NCBI GenBank assembly: GCA_964354625.1
Contig: CAYHAK010000004.1
Span: 1 to 60,551 of the forward strand
Source: DATKKK01 sp964354625
Lineage (GTDB): Archaea > Thermoproteota > Bathyarchaeia > Bathyarchaeales > Bathycorpusculaceae
DNA length: 60,551 nt
Reading direction: 5' to 3'
The first letter of the stretch is position 1. Each line of letters begins with the position of its first letter. Under the pieces are notes generated by a model. It was not told the origin of the DNA and ran no database searches. It worked only from the letters and a program-made list of their open reading frames with translations. This document shows positions 16,338 to 23,901 of this stretch, piece after piece. Made by a program: the position numbers and the translations under genes.

Positions 16338-17588
16338 TCAGCCACTTTTCGAGGAATTTTTAGAAAGGCACTTCGGCGAGTACTCGACCAAGCGAGCAAG
16401 TCTACTGTCCTCAGTAAAAACGTCTCTGATAAGCGTCCGAGAAAGCTCGAGCCTGATCTTCTTCGTGCGCCCATACCTACCCATGCTCACAACCTTCGCG
16501 CTCAGCAACCCCATCGCATCCAACTCGTTAACCAGAGTGCACAAGCGGCGTTGAGTTAACGCAGTTACTCCTAGCTCCCCACAGAGCTCAAGATACACGT
16601 CGTAGATGTCGCCTGTGATAGCGCTGTGAACCTCAGCAAGCTTCAGGCGGTAAGTACTTAGAACGACGAGTTTTGAGTGCAACGTCAAGTTTTTGAGGCC
16701 CTCGATCACCCGGTTGTGCTCGATGTGCTTCTCTGCCTCTCGAACATGCTCTTCAACCACCGCAACTGCACTATTGCGCTCCGCCACTTCACCAGCGACC
16801 CGCAGTAGATCCAAGGCTCGTCTCGCGTCGCCATGTTCGGCAGCAGCCAACGCCGCACAGAGTCCCAATGCACCGTCGGACAGGGCCGACTCATGGAAGG
16901 CCGCAGAGGCCCGCTCGGAAAGAATATTCTTCAACTCCCCAGCATCATATGGCCTGAAAACAATTTCCTCCTCACTCAGTGAACTCAGCACACGCGGGTC
17001 AAGAAACTCCTTCATGCGCAGGTCATTTGATATCCCTATGAGCGAAACCTTGCTTCTGGCCAACGCCTCGTTGATCCTAGTCAACTCGTACAGAAGACCA
17101 TCGCCACGACTCTTAATCAAAGCATCAATCTCGTCCAACACAGCAATGAAGACCATTCTTGAAGCGTCGAGGCCCGTTCGGAATCGGTCGAAGACTTCAC
17201 CCACCGACAACCCTGTAAAGGGCACGGTGATTCCTGTGCTCTGGCAGAGGCTTGCGAAAACGCGGTACTCGGAGGCAGCCATACGACAGTTCACGTAGCA
17301 GAACTTCACTGGAGCATTGAATTCCTTAGCCTTGACTTCAAGATGGCTGAGGACATACTTTGCCACAGCCGTCTTGCCGGTCCCAGTCTTCCCATAGATG
17401 AAGATGTTGGAACTCCTTGCACCCTTCAGGACTGGCGCCACAGTCTCGCCGAGCTCTCTTATTTGCTCCTCCCTGTGAGGCAACCTGTCTGGCAGATAGT
17501 CATGCCTCAGCACCTCCCGATCTCGAAATATCCGAGTATTACTGACAAACTTGTTGAACACATCGTCTAGTATATTCGGATTGCTCAC
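16338..17588 (-). CDS. cdc6: Orc1/Cdc6 replication initiator
   Basis: A 416-residue AAA+ protein. Walker A GKTGTGKT is at residues 66-73, Walker B VLDEID at about 150-155, sensor 1 GISNDLRM, and a sensor-2 arginine region GDARRALDLLRVAGE. A C-terminal winged helix includes LTQRRLCTLVNELDAMGLL. It recognises ORB elements and loads MCM. GTG 17588 is preferred because GGGAGAGG precedes it and a TATA-like TTTTATTTT lies near 17637-17645; the frame is open to 17675. The adjacent upstream region carries ORB-like sites. Confidence 0.95.
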   Translation of the reverse strand: MSNPNILDDVFNKFVSNTRIFRDREVLRHDYLPDRLPHREEQIRELGETVAPVLKGARSSNIFIYGKTGTGKTAVAKYVLSHLEVKAKEFNAPVKFCYVNCRMAASEYRVFASLCQSTGITVPFTGLSVGEVFDRFRTGLDASRMVFIAVLDEIDALIKSRGDGLLYELTRINEALARSKVSLIGISNDLRMKEFLDPRVLSSLSEEEIVFRPYDAGELKNILSERASAAFHESALSDGALGLCAALAAAEHGDARRALDLLRVAGEVAERNSAVAVVEEHVREAEKHIEHNRVIEGLKNLTLHSKLVVLSTYRLKLAEVHSAITGDIYDVYLELCGELGVTALTQRRLCTLVNELDAMGLLSAKVVSMGRYGRTKKIRLELSRTLIRDVFTEDSRLARLVEYSPKCLSKNSSKSG

Positions 17589-17734
17589 ACCTCTCCCCTT
17601 CCATACTTCAGAGGTAGCACCTCTGTTTCGCGTGGAGAAAATAAAACCTGTCGTACAGAAAACTGAATCGCCCACATAATAAAGCTAGAGGGACGCCACA
17701 CTTAGCACTGAAAGAAGATTCCGAATGAACCCAC

Positions 17735-17762
17735 TCACACCCCACAGCTTCCGTTGGAAACT
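17735..17762 (-). promoter_or_regulatory. ORB-like Orc1/Cdc6 binding site 1
   Basis: The minus strand reads GTTTCCAACGGAAGC and continues TGTGGGGT, matching the archaeal ORB pattern (TTTCC-N3-GGAAAC followed by a G string) at the core and the GGGGT. Confidence 0.6.
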
Positions 17763-17788
17763 ATTCCTAATTTGTAAAATAATGTTTG

Positions 17789-17810
17789 GTTTCTTCTTTT
17801 TAGAAGAAAC
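17789..17810. repeat. Perfect 9-bp inverted repeat inside the AT-rich origin core
   Basis: GTTTCTTCT and AGAAGAAAC are separated by TTTT. It could extrude as a cruciform or help unwinding; transcription termination is less likely, as no gene ends here. Confidence 0.6.
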
Positions 17811-17922
17811 ATATCCCATTTAGTAAGTGCTCTCCTTTGTATTTAAAGACTGTTAGTTAAAGATTTTAGATATGAAGAAGAAAACGTTATGCACGATATG
17901 TAGCTTTCGTTCATTTGCAGAA

Positions 17923-17948
17923 GGTTTCCAAAGGAAACAAGGGGGTGG
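17923..17948 (+). promoter_or_regulatory. ORB-like Orc1/Cdc6 binding site 2
   Basis: Reads GGTTTCCAAAGGAAACAAGG followed by GGGT on the plus strand, the better of the two matches to the ORB consensus, and points away from site 1. Confidence 0.65.
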
Positions 17949-18407
17949 CGCTCTATACGGATGGTGTCGCGCCTTAGAGAATGTGAAATATCATATGTCT
18001 TCTCGATTTCGGAAAGTGATGATGACGCTCCGCATGCGATGCTTCTTCTATGGACTCGTTTGGCGCATATAGCAGGCCGCAGCATTGCGAGCTTCCTGCT
18101 TTCACATTTTGTGAAGTCCTTGTTAAATTGACGGAGGAGTGTCTGTTTTCCGCCTGTTTTGGGCAAGCTTTGACCGTTTCATGTTTCTTTTCTGTGAAAT
18201 GAGCACCCCTTGACTTCTAGTGGAGATCTAGGCGTGTGCCTTCGCTTAGGCGCATTCTTTGTTCTACCATCATGTGAAGCCTGTAGACACGAGAAACGCG
18301 AGGAATGTGGTGCTATACCTGTTTCCTGCCAAAATAGCTGTCTTCGCTAGTGCTGCATTCACCGTAATGAATATAACATGTGAATTGTAAAGCTGTGAAC
18401 GCCACCT
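17949..18407. other. Gene-free stretch beside the predicted origin
   Basis: About 460 bases without a convincing gene. The 66-codon frame at 17872-18072 overlaps ORB site 2 and lacks a ribosome site. A half ORB-like GTTTCC occurs near 18329. A TATA-like GAATATAAC at about 18369-18377 belongs to the next gene. Confidence 0.45.
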
Positions 18408-18423
18408 AAGGTGTTTGGCGTTA

Positions 18424-18858
18424 ATGCCTGCAAGAAAGATGCGTATTGAGCTGTTTGACAGCGAAGGCAATCGTTACTCTATTGCTTTCGAGGGTCAAAT
18501 CACCAGGGACAAGGCTGTTCGACTTCTTGATCTGGTTGAGCTTCTGGGTGGCGCGGCACCCGGTAGCCCTACAGACCTTGGCGCGAGCCCGTCAACTTCA
18601 TCTAACGCCCAATCGAAGTTCGAAAGGATCCGGATGGTGGCTCAGAAACAGTTTCCCCTGGTGTGGTTTTCCTCACGTGAGATTCAAAACGCCTTTGAAC
18701 AGGAGTGCAAGCAGCCCATAAGCCTCAGCACAGTGTCAACGTACCTGACTAGACTTACAGGCAAGGGGATACTCTCGAAGACTGGGCCTCCGAACAGCCT
18801 GAAGTACAAGCTGGCACCAAACCTTCCGCAGGCCACTTTGAAGCAGCAGGTACCGTAA
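18424..18858 (+). CDS. Winged-helix DNA-binding protein next to the origin
   Basis: A 144-residue protein. An N-terminal beta-rich segment (MRIELFDSEGNRYSIAFEG) and a helix (ITRDKAVRLLDLVELLGG) are followed by a low-complexity linker of Ser, Ala and Pro, then a winged helix (about 75-135) with recognition helix LSTVSTYLTRLTGKGIL. The N-terminal unit resembles a family seen in Bathyarchaeia-like genomes, but no function is known. AAGGTG at 18408-18413 supports ATG 18424. It is transcribed away from the origin, divergently from cdc6, so a role in replication control is possible but unproven. Confidence 0.7.
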   Translation: MPARKMRIELFDSEGNRYSIAFEGQITRDKAVRLLDLVELLGGAAPGSPTDLGASPSTSSNAQSKFERIRMVAQKQFPLVWFSSREIQNAFEQECKQPISLSTVSTYLTRLTGKGILSKTGPPNSLKYKLAPNLPQATLKQQVP

Positions 18859-18932
18859 GGTTATTACTTGGTCCTTGCCAGATGAGGGTCGCACACGAGG
18901 CGCTCGCACATGACCGACGGTATTTTGAGCGA

Positions 18933-18941
18933 CGCGCGCGC
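18933..18941. repeat. Alternating GC tract between two winged-helix genes
   Basis: CGCGCGCGC lies in the gap between the convergent genes ending at 18858 and 19005. Confidence 0.5.
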
Positions 18942-19004
18942 TGTCAGACATGGAGAGACGCCTCAAGCAACCCAACAAGCAGGAGTCCGTAGGCCTGCAG
19001 TAGG

Positions 19005-19718
19005 CTAGGGCGCTCCAGCCTCAGTCTTCTTCAGAAGCTTCTCCATCTCCTTCTTAACGCTGTATTTGAACGGAATCTTGCTCGGGTCCCTCTCCAAATA
19101 GCCCTCTTCGTAAAGCTTTTTCATCAGTCTAGCCGTATGCTCCCTGCTGAGCTTGATTCTCTCCTTGATCTCAGGCGCTGTCTTAGGGCCTTCGGCCGCT
19201 AACATCTCAAGCGCAGCCAACCCCGTCTCGGTCAACGGAGCCAACGCTTTGTCCCGCCTTAGAGGGATAACCGTCTCGACACTCGGCATTGGAGATGCTG
19301 CCAGTTGCTTCGTTTGCTCTTCAAAGGTCGTAAGCCGAGTGGTAAGCGTTTCTTGTGATGTGGCCACGTCACGAATCCGCTGATCAACTTCGCCAAGCCT
19401 TGCCAGCGCTTCATCCCTGTCCTCTGACAGACCGTTAAGCTTCCCATGCGTGGCCTGCAACTGTTTTTCGATCTCCTCAGCCTTGCTTATGGCCCTGTCG
19501 CTTCGCGAGGTATTAACCTCAACCTTGTATGCAACAAGCTCCATGCGCTCAGCAGCACGTTTGAACTGCCTGTTGAAACTCAGGATGATGTCTTCTACAG
19601 CGTCTTTGGCCTTCTCATACTCATTCCGAGCCATGTGAAGTTGCCGAAGATACTTAGCCAACATCACAACAGTTACGGCAAGAAGCACTCCCGCAATAAT
19701 CAACAGAATATCTGCCAC
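19005..19718 (-). CDS. Membrane-anchored coiled-coil protein with C-terminal winged helix
   Basis: A 237-residue protein. An N-terminal membrane helix (ADILLIIAGVLLAVTVVMLA, residues 2-21) is followed by a long coiled coil (about 30-145) and a MarR/ArsR-like winged helix (LTETGLAALEMLAAEGPKTAPEIKER onward, ending with wing YSVKKEMEKLL). It could tether DNA to the membrane or sense envelope state. GTG 19718 was chosen because GGGAG lies eight bases upstream and the helix then begins at the N-terminus; ATG 19772 and GTG 19775 are possible earlier starts. Its upstream region holds TGTGATG repeats. Confidence 0.7.
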   Translation of the reverse strand: MADILLIIAGVLLAVTVVMLAKYLRQLHMARNEYEKAKDAVEDIILSFNRQFKRAAERMELVAYKVEVNTSRSDRAISKAEEIEKQLQATHGKLNGLSEDRDEALARLGEVDQRIRDVATSQETLTTRLTTFEEQTKQLAASPMPSVETVIPLRRDKALAPLTETGLAALEMLAAEGPKTAPEIKERIKLSREHTARLMKKLYEEGYLERDPSKIPFKYSVKKEMEKLLKKTEAGAP

Positions 19719-19769
19719 AATCGACACTCCCGTGATTCGTGCGTGATTACCTGTGACCCATTCACGTTG

Positions 19770-19784
19770 CATCACACATCACAC
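19770..19784 (-). repeat. 15-bp inverted repeat, left copy
   Basis: The minus strand reads GTGTGATGTGTGATG, differing at one base from the right copy at 20000-20014. It overlaps the expected transcription start of the membrane-anchored winged-helix gene (TATA near 19798-19806), an operator-like position. Confidence 0.55.
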
Positions 19785-19999
19785 TTCCACCATGAAAGCA
19801 TTTAAGACTTATGGTCTTTGTCATAGGCTGATGGTTTCATGACGTCACATGTCACAGACTTGATCATATAGCTCTGTGATCTACGAAAGTGATGTACGGT
19901 GCCAGAAAATCCTCATTTTAGGCTTTATTCGGAGTTTGAGCCGTGCTTCCGACCATTAGGTGAGGCGCATCACAAGTGTCGGAAATCGCGTCATTCTCT

Positions 20000-20014
20000 G
20001 TGTGATTTGTGATG
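20000..20014 (+). repeat. 15-bp inverted repeat, right copy
   Basis: Reads GTGTGATTTGTGATG, 215 bases from the left copy, abutting the stop codon of the next minus-strand gene. Further TGTGA or GTCAC half-sites lie between, including the palindrome TGACGTCA near 19840-19847. Confidence 0.55.
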
Positions 20015-20494
20015 TCACGAGAGGCCTTCTGATGGGTTTGAAAGCCGTTTCAGGCCGTTTTCAAGCTCTTCCCGTATTGTTTCTATGACTCTCAGGTGTT
20101 CCTCAAGTCTGTCGCCTTTGTCCGGGATGCGTTTGTATGCCTCGAGATAGTCCCGCAATTTGTGCGCGATTTCGAGATAGGGGTCCAGCACTGCGCTTTC
20201 AAAGATGCCCAAGTATCCTAGGAGCAATACAGTGTAGATGGATTTTATGACGTTCTCTTTGGCCTGTCGGGCTGTCCTGTTAAAGGCGCCGCGGGTTATT
20301 TGTGCCTTTGTTAGCCTTAATCTGGCCTTTTCGTCGTATTTTAGCTGTTTCCCGGCTATGTTCTCGGATAATATGTCAATGAGCAGTGTTTCTAGCTGTG
20401 TTGTGGTAAGGTGGCTATTTTTGGCCAGGATCTTAGCAACGGGGTCGTTCATTGAGCTTATTAGCCACGGTTGAAGGCCCTCTTTTAGCTTCAA
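20015..20494 (-). CDS. Conserved archaeal helical protein of unknown function
   Basis: A 159-residue soluble, all-helical protein. The central stretch LTTTQLETLLIDILSENIAG through TKAQITRGAFNRTARQAKEN and SIYTVLLLGYLGIFES reads like a conserved family in TACK archaea, but I cannot attach a name. The ARLRLTKAQITRGAFNRTARQAKENV region resembles a DNA-binding helix pair, suggesting a regulator. TTG 20494 is the longest start; ATG 20452 (MNDPVAKILAK) is a good alternative and would separate it from the divergent aminotransferase. Confidence 0.65.
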   Translation of the reverse strand: MKLKEGLQPWLISSMNDPVAKILAKNSHLTTTQLETLLIDILSENIAGKQLKYDEKARLRLTKAQITRGAFNRTARQAKENVIKSIYTVLLLGYLGIFESAVLDPYLEIAHKLRDYLEAYKRIPDKGDRLEEHLRVIETIREELENGLKRLSNPSEGLS

Positions 20495-20643
20495 ACCCTT
20501 CTCCTCACGCGTTATACGAAATGAATACGGCTTTGTATACTGCCTCAGCCTTTAAGAGTATCGATTTCGAGCGTTCAGAGTTGGCTCTTTCCTACGCAAA
20601 CCATTTTATTAGGAAGCGGGTTACTGCTAATGAGGAGCGCGAC

Positions 20644-21816
20644 GTGGTTTCAAGATTCAAACCTGCGGAACGTCTTAAACACATAAAGCCGTCTGGAATA
20701 CGCCGCTTTTTCTCTTTGGCAGAGGGAATGCAGGGCGTCATCAATTTGAGCGTTGGTGAGCCTGATTTTTCGCCTCCGCTGCAGGCCTTGGAGGCTGGCT
20801 GGGAGGCCGCAAGGAGCGGCAAAACTCACTACGCGCCTACGAATGGCATACCTGAATTGCGTGAAGCACTAGCTCAGAAGGCCTGCCGTGACTATGGCTT
20901 GAATTATGATCCAAACTCAGAGATTTTGGTGACGGTCGGCGGGACAGAGGCTGTTTTTCTGGCCATTATGGGGCTGTTGAACCCAGGGGAAGAGGTGTTG
21001 ATTCCCAATCCAGGATTTGTGCTTTATGAGCCGTGTGCCACCTTGACAGGCGCGGTTCCTGTGCATGTTTCGTTGCTCGAAGAGAACGAGTTCAGGCCTT
21101 CAATCGATGGCGTGACATCACTTATCACGAGCAAGTCACGTGTGATGATCATCAACTTCCCAAACAACCCCACTGGCGCGGTGCTTTCCTATGATGAGGC
21201 AGCTGCATTGTCCAAGATCGCAGTTGAACGTGACCTGCTTGTGATCTCTGATGAAGTATATGAGAAGATCCTCTACGATGGACAGAAGCACTATTGCCTT
21301 GCCACCTTTCCTGGAATGCGCGAACGCACATTGATTGTCAATTCCTTCTCGAAGACCTACGCTATGACGGGTCTGCGGGTCGGGTACGTCTACGGGCCTA
21401 AGGAGCTTCTCGCGCCTTTATGGTTGGTGCATCAATACACGGTGGCCTGTGTTGACAGCCCTTCACAGTACATCGCGCTGGCCGCACTGAAAGGTCCACA
21501 GGCGGTCGTTGATGAAATGGTCAGGGAGTTCGACCGTAGGCGGCGGCTCGTCCATAAGAGGCTGAATCAGATCCATAGGTTTGAGTGTGCTCTTCCGAGG
21601 GGGACGTTCTACGTTTTCCCTAACATCAAGGGGTTCGGCAAGTCCTCCGAGGATTTCGTGGAATTCCTTGTGAAGGAGGCTGGCGTCGTGACTGTTCCAG
21701 GCTCTGCCTTCGGCAACCGCGGCGAGGGCTACATGAGAATCTCGTATGCCGCAGCATATGATCAACTTGAGAATGCGATGGACCGTGTAGAGAAGGCAGT
21801 TGAGAAAATCAAGTAG
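20644..21816 (+). CDS. Class I/II PLP-dependent aminotransferase (AspC-like)
   Basis: A 390-residue fold-type I aminotransferase. Key features are NLSVGEPDFSPP near the N-terminus, NFPNNPTGAVLS for the substrate carboxylate site, SDEVYEKILYDG with the pyridine-binding Asp and Tyr, the Schiff-base lysine in SFSKTYAMTGLRVGY, and the C-terminal arginine in GYMRISYA. Archaeal relatives transfer amino groups from aspartate, aromatic amino acids or alanine; the substrate is not decidable here. GTG 20644 follows GAGGAG by six bases, with a TATA-like TTTTATTA near 20603; the frame is open to 20452. Confidence 0.9.
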   Translation: MVSRFKPAERLKHIKPSGIRRFFSLAEGMQGVINLSVGEPDFSPPLQALEAGWEAARSGKTHYAPTNGIPELREALAQKACRDYGLNYDPNSEILVTVGGTEAVFLAIMGLLNPGEEVLIPNPGFVLYEPCATLTGAVPVHVSLLEENEFRPSIDGVTSLITSKSRVMIINFPNNPTGAVLSYDEAAALSKIAVERDLLVISDEVYEKILYDGQKHYCLATFPGMRERTLIVNSFSKTYAMTGLRVGYVYGPKELLAPLWLVHQYTVACVDSPSQYIALAALKGPQAVVDEMVREFDRRRRLVHKRLNQIHRFECALPRGTFYVFPNIKGFGKSSEDFVEFLVKEAGVVTVPGSAFGNRGEGYMRISYAAAYDQLENAMDRVEKAVEKIK

Positions 21817-21822
21817 ACGCTT

Positions 21823-22656
21823 CTACAGCTTCTCCGCGCCCTCTTTCAGCTTGTCGAAAAGCTCAGGGCGCAAGTCCCTCAATGTAGGGACAAACGCTTC
21901 AACCGACCTCATGTCGGCGTAATCAACTTCACCGATAACAAGGTCCTCATCATCGTATGTGGCCTTCGCAAGCAGCTTCCCCTGGGGTCCTATGAGCCTG
22001 CTTCCGCCACAAAACTGCAGGCCATCCTCTATGCCAACCAGATTCACGTAGGCCAAAAACGCAGTGTTCTCAATTGCCCTAGCGACTGTAAGGGTTTCAA
22101 AATAGGCTCGACGAATCGCCGGTGAAGCGGAGATGCAGACAGTCAACTGCGCTCCCTGCAGGCGCACCAATCTGCTGACTTCGGGGAAAAAGACGTCATA
22201 GCATACGATTAGCCCTATTCGCCCGAGGTCCGTGTCGAATGCTGCGGCCTCGTAGCCTGGCCGGAAGTACCTCTTTTCCTCAAAGACACTGTGTGTTGGC
22301 AGATACATCTTTCGGTACTTACCTATCAGGCCTTCTGGTCCGACTATGACGGCGGAGTTGTAGATTGTGGCCTGTGTCTTTTCGCTCAGTTCAGGAAGCC
22401 CGAAAACGATGTGGGTTCTTGTTATCTTTGCCATCTCTGCTATTGTGGTGGTTGATGCTCCCGGGATGGTTTCTGCAAGCTCATACAATTGATCTCTGAC
22501 CGCGTAGCCTGTCACTGCAAGCTCTGGAAAGATCACAAGCTGTGCACCCTGCCTGCGGGCGGCTATCACGGTTTCCTCAATCTTCTTCAAGTTCCGTGCC
22601 TTGTTTCCACGTTCACAGCTTATTTGGGCTAGCGCCAGTTTGAACGTTTCCTTCAT
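21823..22656 (-). CDS. Carbon-nitrogen hydrolase (nitrilase superfamily)
   Basis: A 277-residue amidase-type protein with the catalytic triad in place: Glu in VIFPELAVTGY, Lys in GKYRKMYLP and Cys in GLIVCYDVFFPE. Members hydrolyse amides or transfer ammonia. It starts 24 bases after the NAD synthetase stop, so it shares that transcript. In many bacteria a nitrilase domain fused to NAD synthetase supplies ammonia from glutamine, which suggests a two-protein version here (inference). ATG 22656 gives the usual MKETFKLALAQ start; ATG 22671 is five codons earlier. Confidence 0.88.
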   Translation of the reverse strand: MKETFKLALAQISCERGNKARNLKKIEETVIAARRQGAQLVIFPELAVTGYAVRDQLYELAETIPGASTTTIAEMAKITRTHIVFGLPELSEKTQATIYNSAVIVGPEGLIGKYRKMYLPTHSVFEEKRYFRPGYEAAAFDTDLGRIGLIVCYDVFFPEVSRLVRLQGAQLTVCISASPAIRRAYFETLTVARAIENTAFLAYVNLVGIEDGLQFCGGSRLIGPQGKLLAKATYDDEDLVIGEVDYADMRSVEAFVPTLRDLRPELFDKLKEGAEKL

Positions 22657-22680
22657 ACATACCCACGCCATACTACATGT

Positions 22681-23520
22681 TTAGGAACTGCGAGGCAGCC
22701 TGAAATCTGTCCCCACAGTTCGATATTCAAGTTTGGTCGTAAGCAATGGTCGCCTCTTGTGCTCCATTGAAAGCCACCGCCGTCTCACCTTGTCAACCAA
22801 GTTGGCCTTCACCTTCAGTTGTTCTGCGATTTCGCTAGGCTTCATGAAATGCTCTAGTCCGTAGAGGACGAGGTCGAGTTGCTCGTATTTTATGCCTAAC
22901 TCGTTTTCAGCGGTTTGTCCTGGCCACAAGGCCGGGGAAGACGGTTTGACTACTATAGGTCTGGAAACGCCTATGTGATGTGCAAGCTCTCGAACCTGCG
23001 TTTTGTACAGGTCCATTATCGGCGATATGTCTGCTGCCACGTCTCCCCATTTTGTGAAATAGCCCATCATTGCTTCAGACTTGTCTGAGCTTCCGCATAC
23101 AAGCCTGTCTAGCCTGTTGGCATAATAGTAAACGTATACCATTCTTGTTCGAGCCTTGATATTACCCTTGCAGACCTTCTCTGAGGCGTCAAAGATTGGA
23201 ATGGAATCGTAGAAGACCTTCAGCGTTGATGTGATATCAACCTTCTCTGTCTTGAACCCGAACTTCTTGGCTACAAGCTTAGAGTGTTCAGGGTCTCTGA
23301 GGCCGTGTACTTCTTCTTCGGGCAGCATGAGGCCCAGAACCTTGTCTCCGCCTACCGCCAGCGCTGATAAGGCCGCCACCGTGCAGCTGTCAAGACCGCC
23401 GGACAATGAGACAACGATCCCTTTTGCGCCTGATCTCTCAACGTAATCCTTGATGAACCGTCGTATCTTCGCTGATACGTCTTCATAGTCCATGGTCAAT
23501 GAGGCTGGCGTTAGCTTCAA
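22681..23520 (-). CDS. nadE: NAD(+) synthetase (NadE)
   Basis: A 279-residue ATP-pyrophosphatase-type enzyme that amidates deamido-NAD to NAD in the last step of synthesis. The PP loop VSLSGGLDSCTVAAL, the GSSDKSEAMMGYFTKWGD loop and ISPIMDLYKTQVRELA are diagnostic. It lacks a glutaminase domain, as usual in archaea, so it uses ammonia or a partner; the nitrilase gene directly follows. TTG 23520 has a GAGG ten bases upstream; ATG 23493 is the alternative. TATA (CTTAAATAC) lies at 23558-23566. Confidence 0.93.
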   Translation of the reverse strand: MKLTPASLTMDYEDVSAKIRRFIKDYVERSGAKGIVVSLSGGLDSCTVAALSALAVGGDKVLGLMLPEEEVHGLRDPEHSKLVAKKFGFKTEKVDITSTLKVFYDSIPIFDASEKVCKGNIKARTRMVYVYYYANRLDRLVCGSSDKSEAMMGYFTKWGDVAADISPIMDLYKTQVRELAHHIGVSRPIVVKPSSPALWPGQTAENELGIKYEQLDLVLYGLEHFMKPSEIAEQLKVKANLVDKVRRRWLSMEHKRRPLLTTKLEYRTVGTDFRLPRSS

Positions 23521-23557
23521 GGGGGCGCATCCTCGTTTCTTTTATGATTGGAAGCAA

Positions 23558-23580
23558 GTATTTAAGGGCAAACATAAAAT
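23558..23580. promoter_or_regulatory. Divergent TATA pair for nadE and elf1
   Basis: CTTAAATAC on the minus strand (23558-23566) faces nadE, and ATAAAAT on the plus strand (23574-23580) faces the Elf1-like gene. The boxes are only eight bases apart, so the two promoters probably compete or share control. Confidence 0.5.
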
Positions 23581-23621
23581 ACTGGGATGATGTGGGGTTT
23601 ACGACATAGAAGGATATGGTA

Positions 23622-23885
23622 ATGGGGCGGAGAAGAAGAAAGGTTGTTCGTATTCCTAAGAAGCATTTGCCTAAGCTCTTCTCTTGCCCTAGATGTGGGA
23701 AGGAAACGGTGAGGGTTGAGATCCTCCGTGACCAAGGTCGAGCCTTAGTGGGTTGCGGTAGCTGCGGCCTCAAGGACGAGTTTTCAGTGAAGCCTGCCCA
23801 GGGCGAGATTGATGTTTACTGCATGTTCACTGACAAGCTGTACGGTGCACGAAGGTCGTCGGTCACGGCAGTCAAGAGTGCATAG
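23622..23885 (+). CDS. Elf1-like transcription elongation zinc protein
   Basis: An 87-residue protein with a basic N-terminus (MGRRRRKVVRIPKKHLPKLF), a zinc ribbon of two CxxC pairs (CPRCGKE and CGSCGLK) and the C-terminal IDVYCMFTDKLY that aligns with the VDVYSDWID end of eukaryotic Elf1/ELOF1. Eukaryotic Elf1 binds elongating RNA polymerase II near downstream DNA. ATG 23622 is preferred over 23616 because of AAGGA at 23610-23614. GGGP synthase follows 16 bases later. Confidence 0.8.
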   Translation: MGRRRRKVVRIPKKHLPKLFSCPRCGKETVRVEILRDQGRALVGCGSCGLKDEFSVKPAQGEIDVYCMFTDKLYGARRSSVTAVKSA

Positions 23886-23901
23886 CAAAGGTATGATCTC
23901 C

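Larger units (their letters stand above)
17735..17948. other. Predicted replication origin (oriC) upstream of cdc6
   Basis: Between two inverted ORB-like sites (17735-17762 and 17923-17948) lies about 160 bases of AT-rich sequence (TTTGTAAAATAATGTTTGG, later TATTTAAAGACTGTTAGTT) with a perfect 22-base hairpin, suitable as a duplex unwinding element. Archaeal origins typically sit directly upstream of orc1/cdc6 with ORBs in opposite orientation around such a stretch. The identification rests on motif recognition by eye. Confidence 0.7.

Noticed and set aside
17872..18072. 66-aa plus-strand frame in the origin region
   Set aside because: Overlaps ORB-like site 2, lacks a ribosome site, odd composition.
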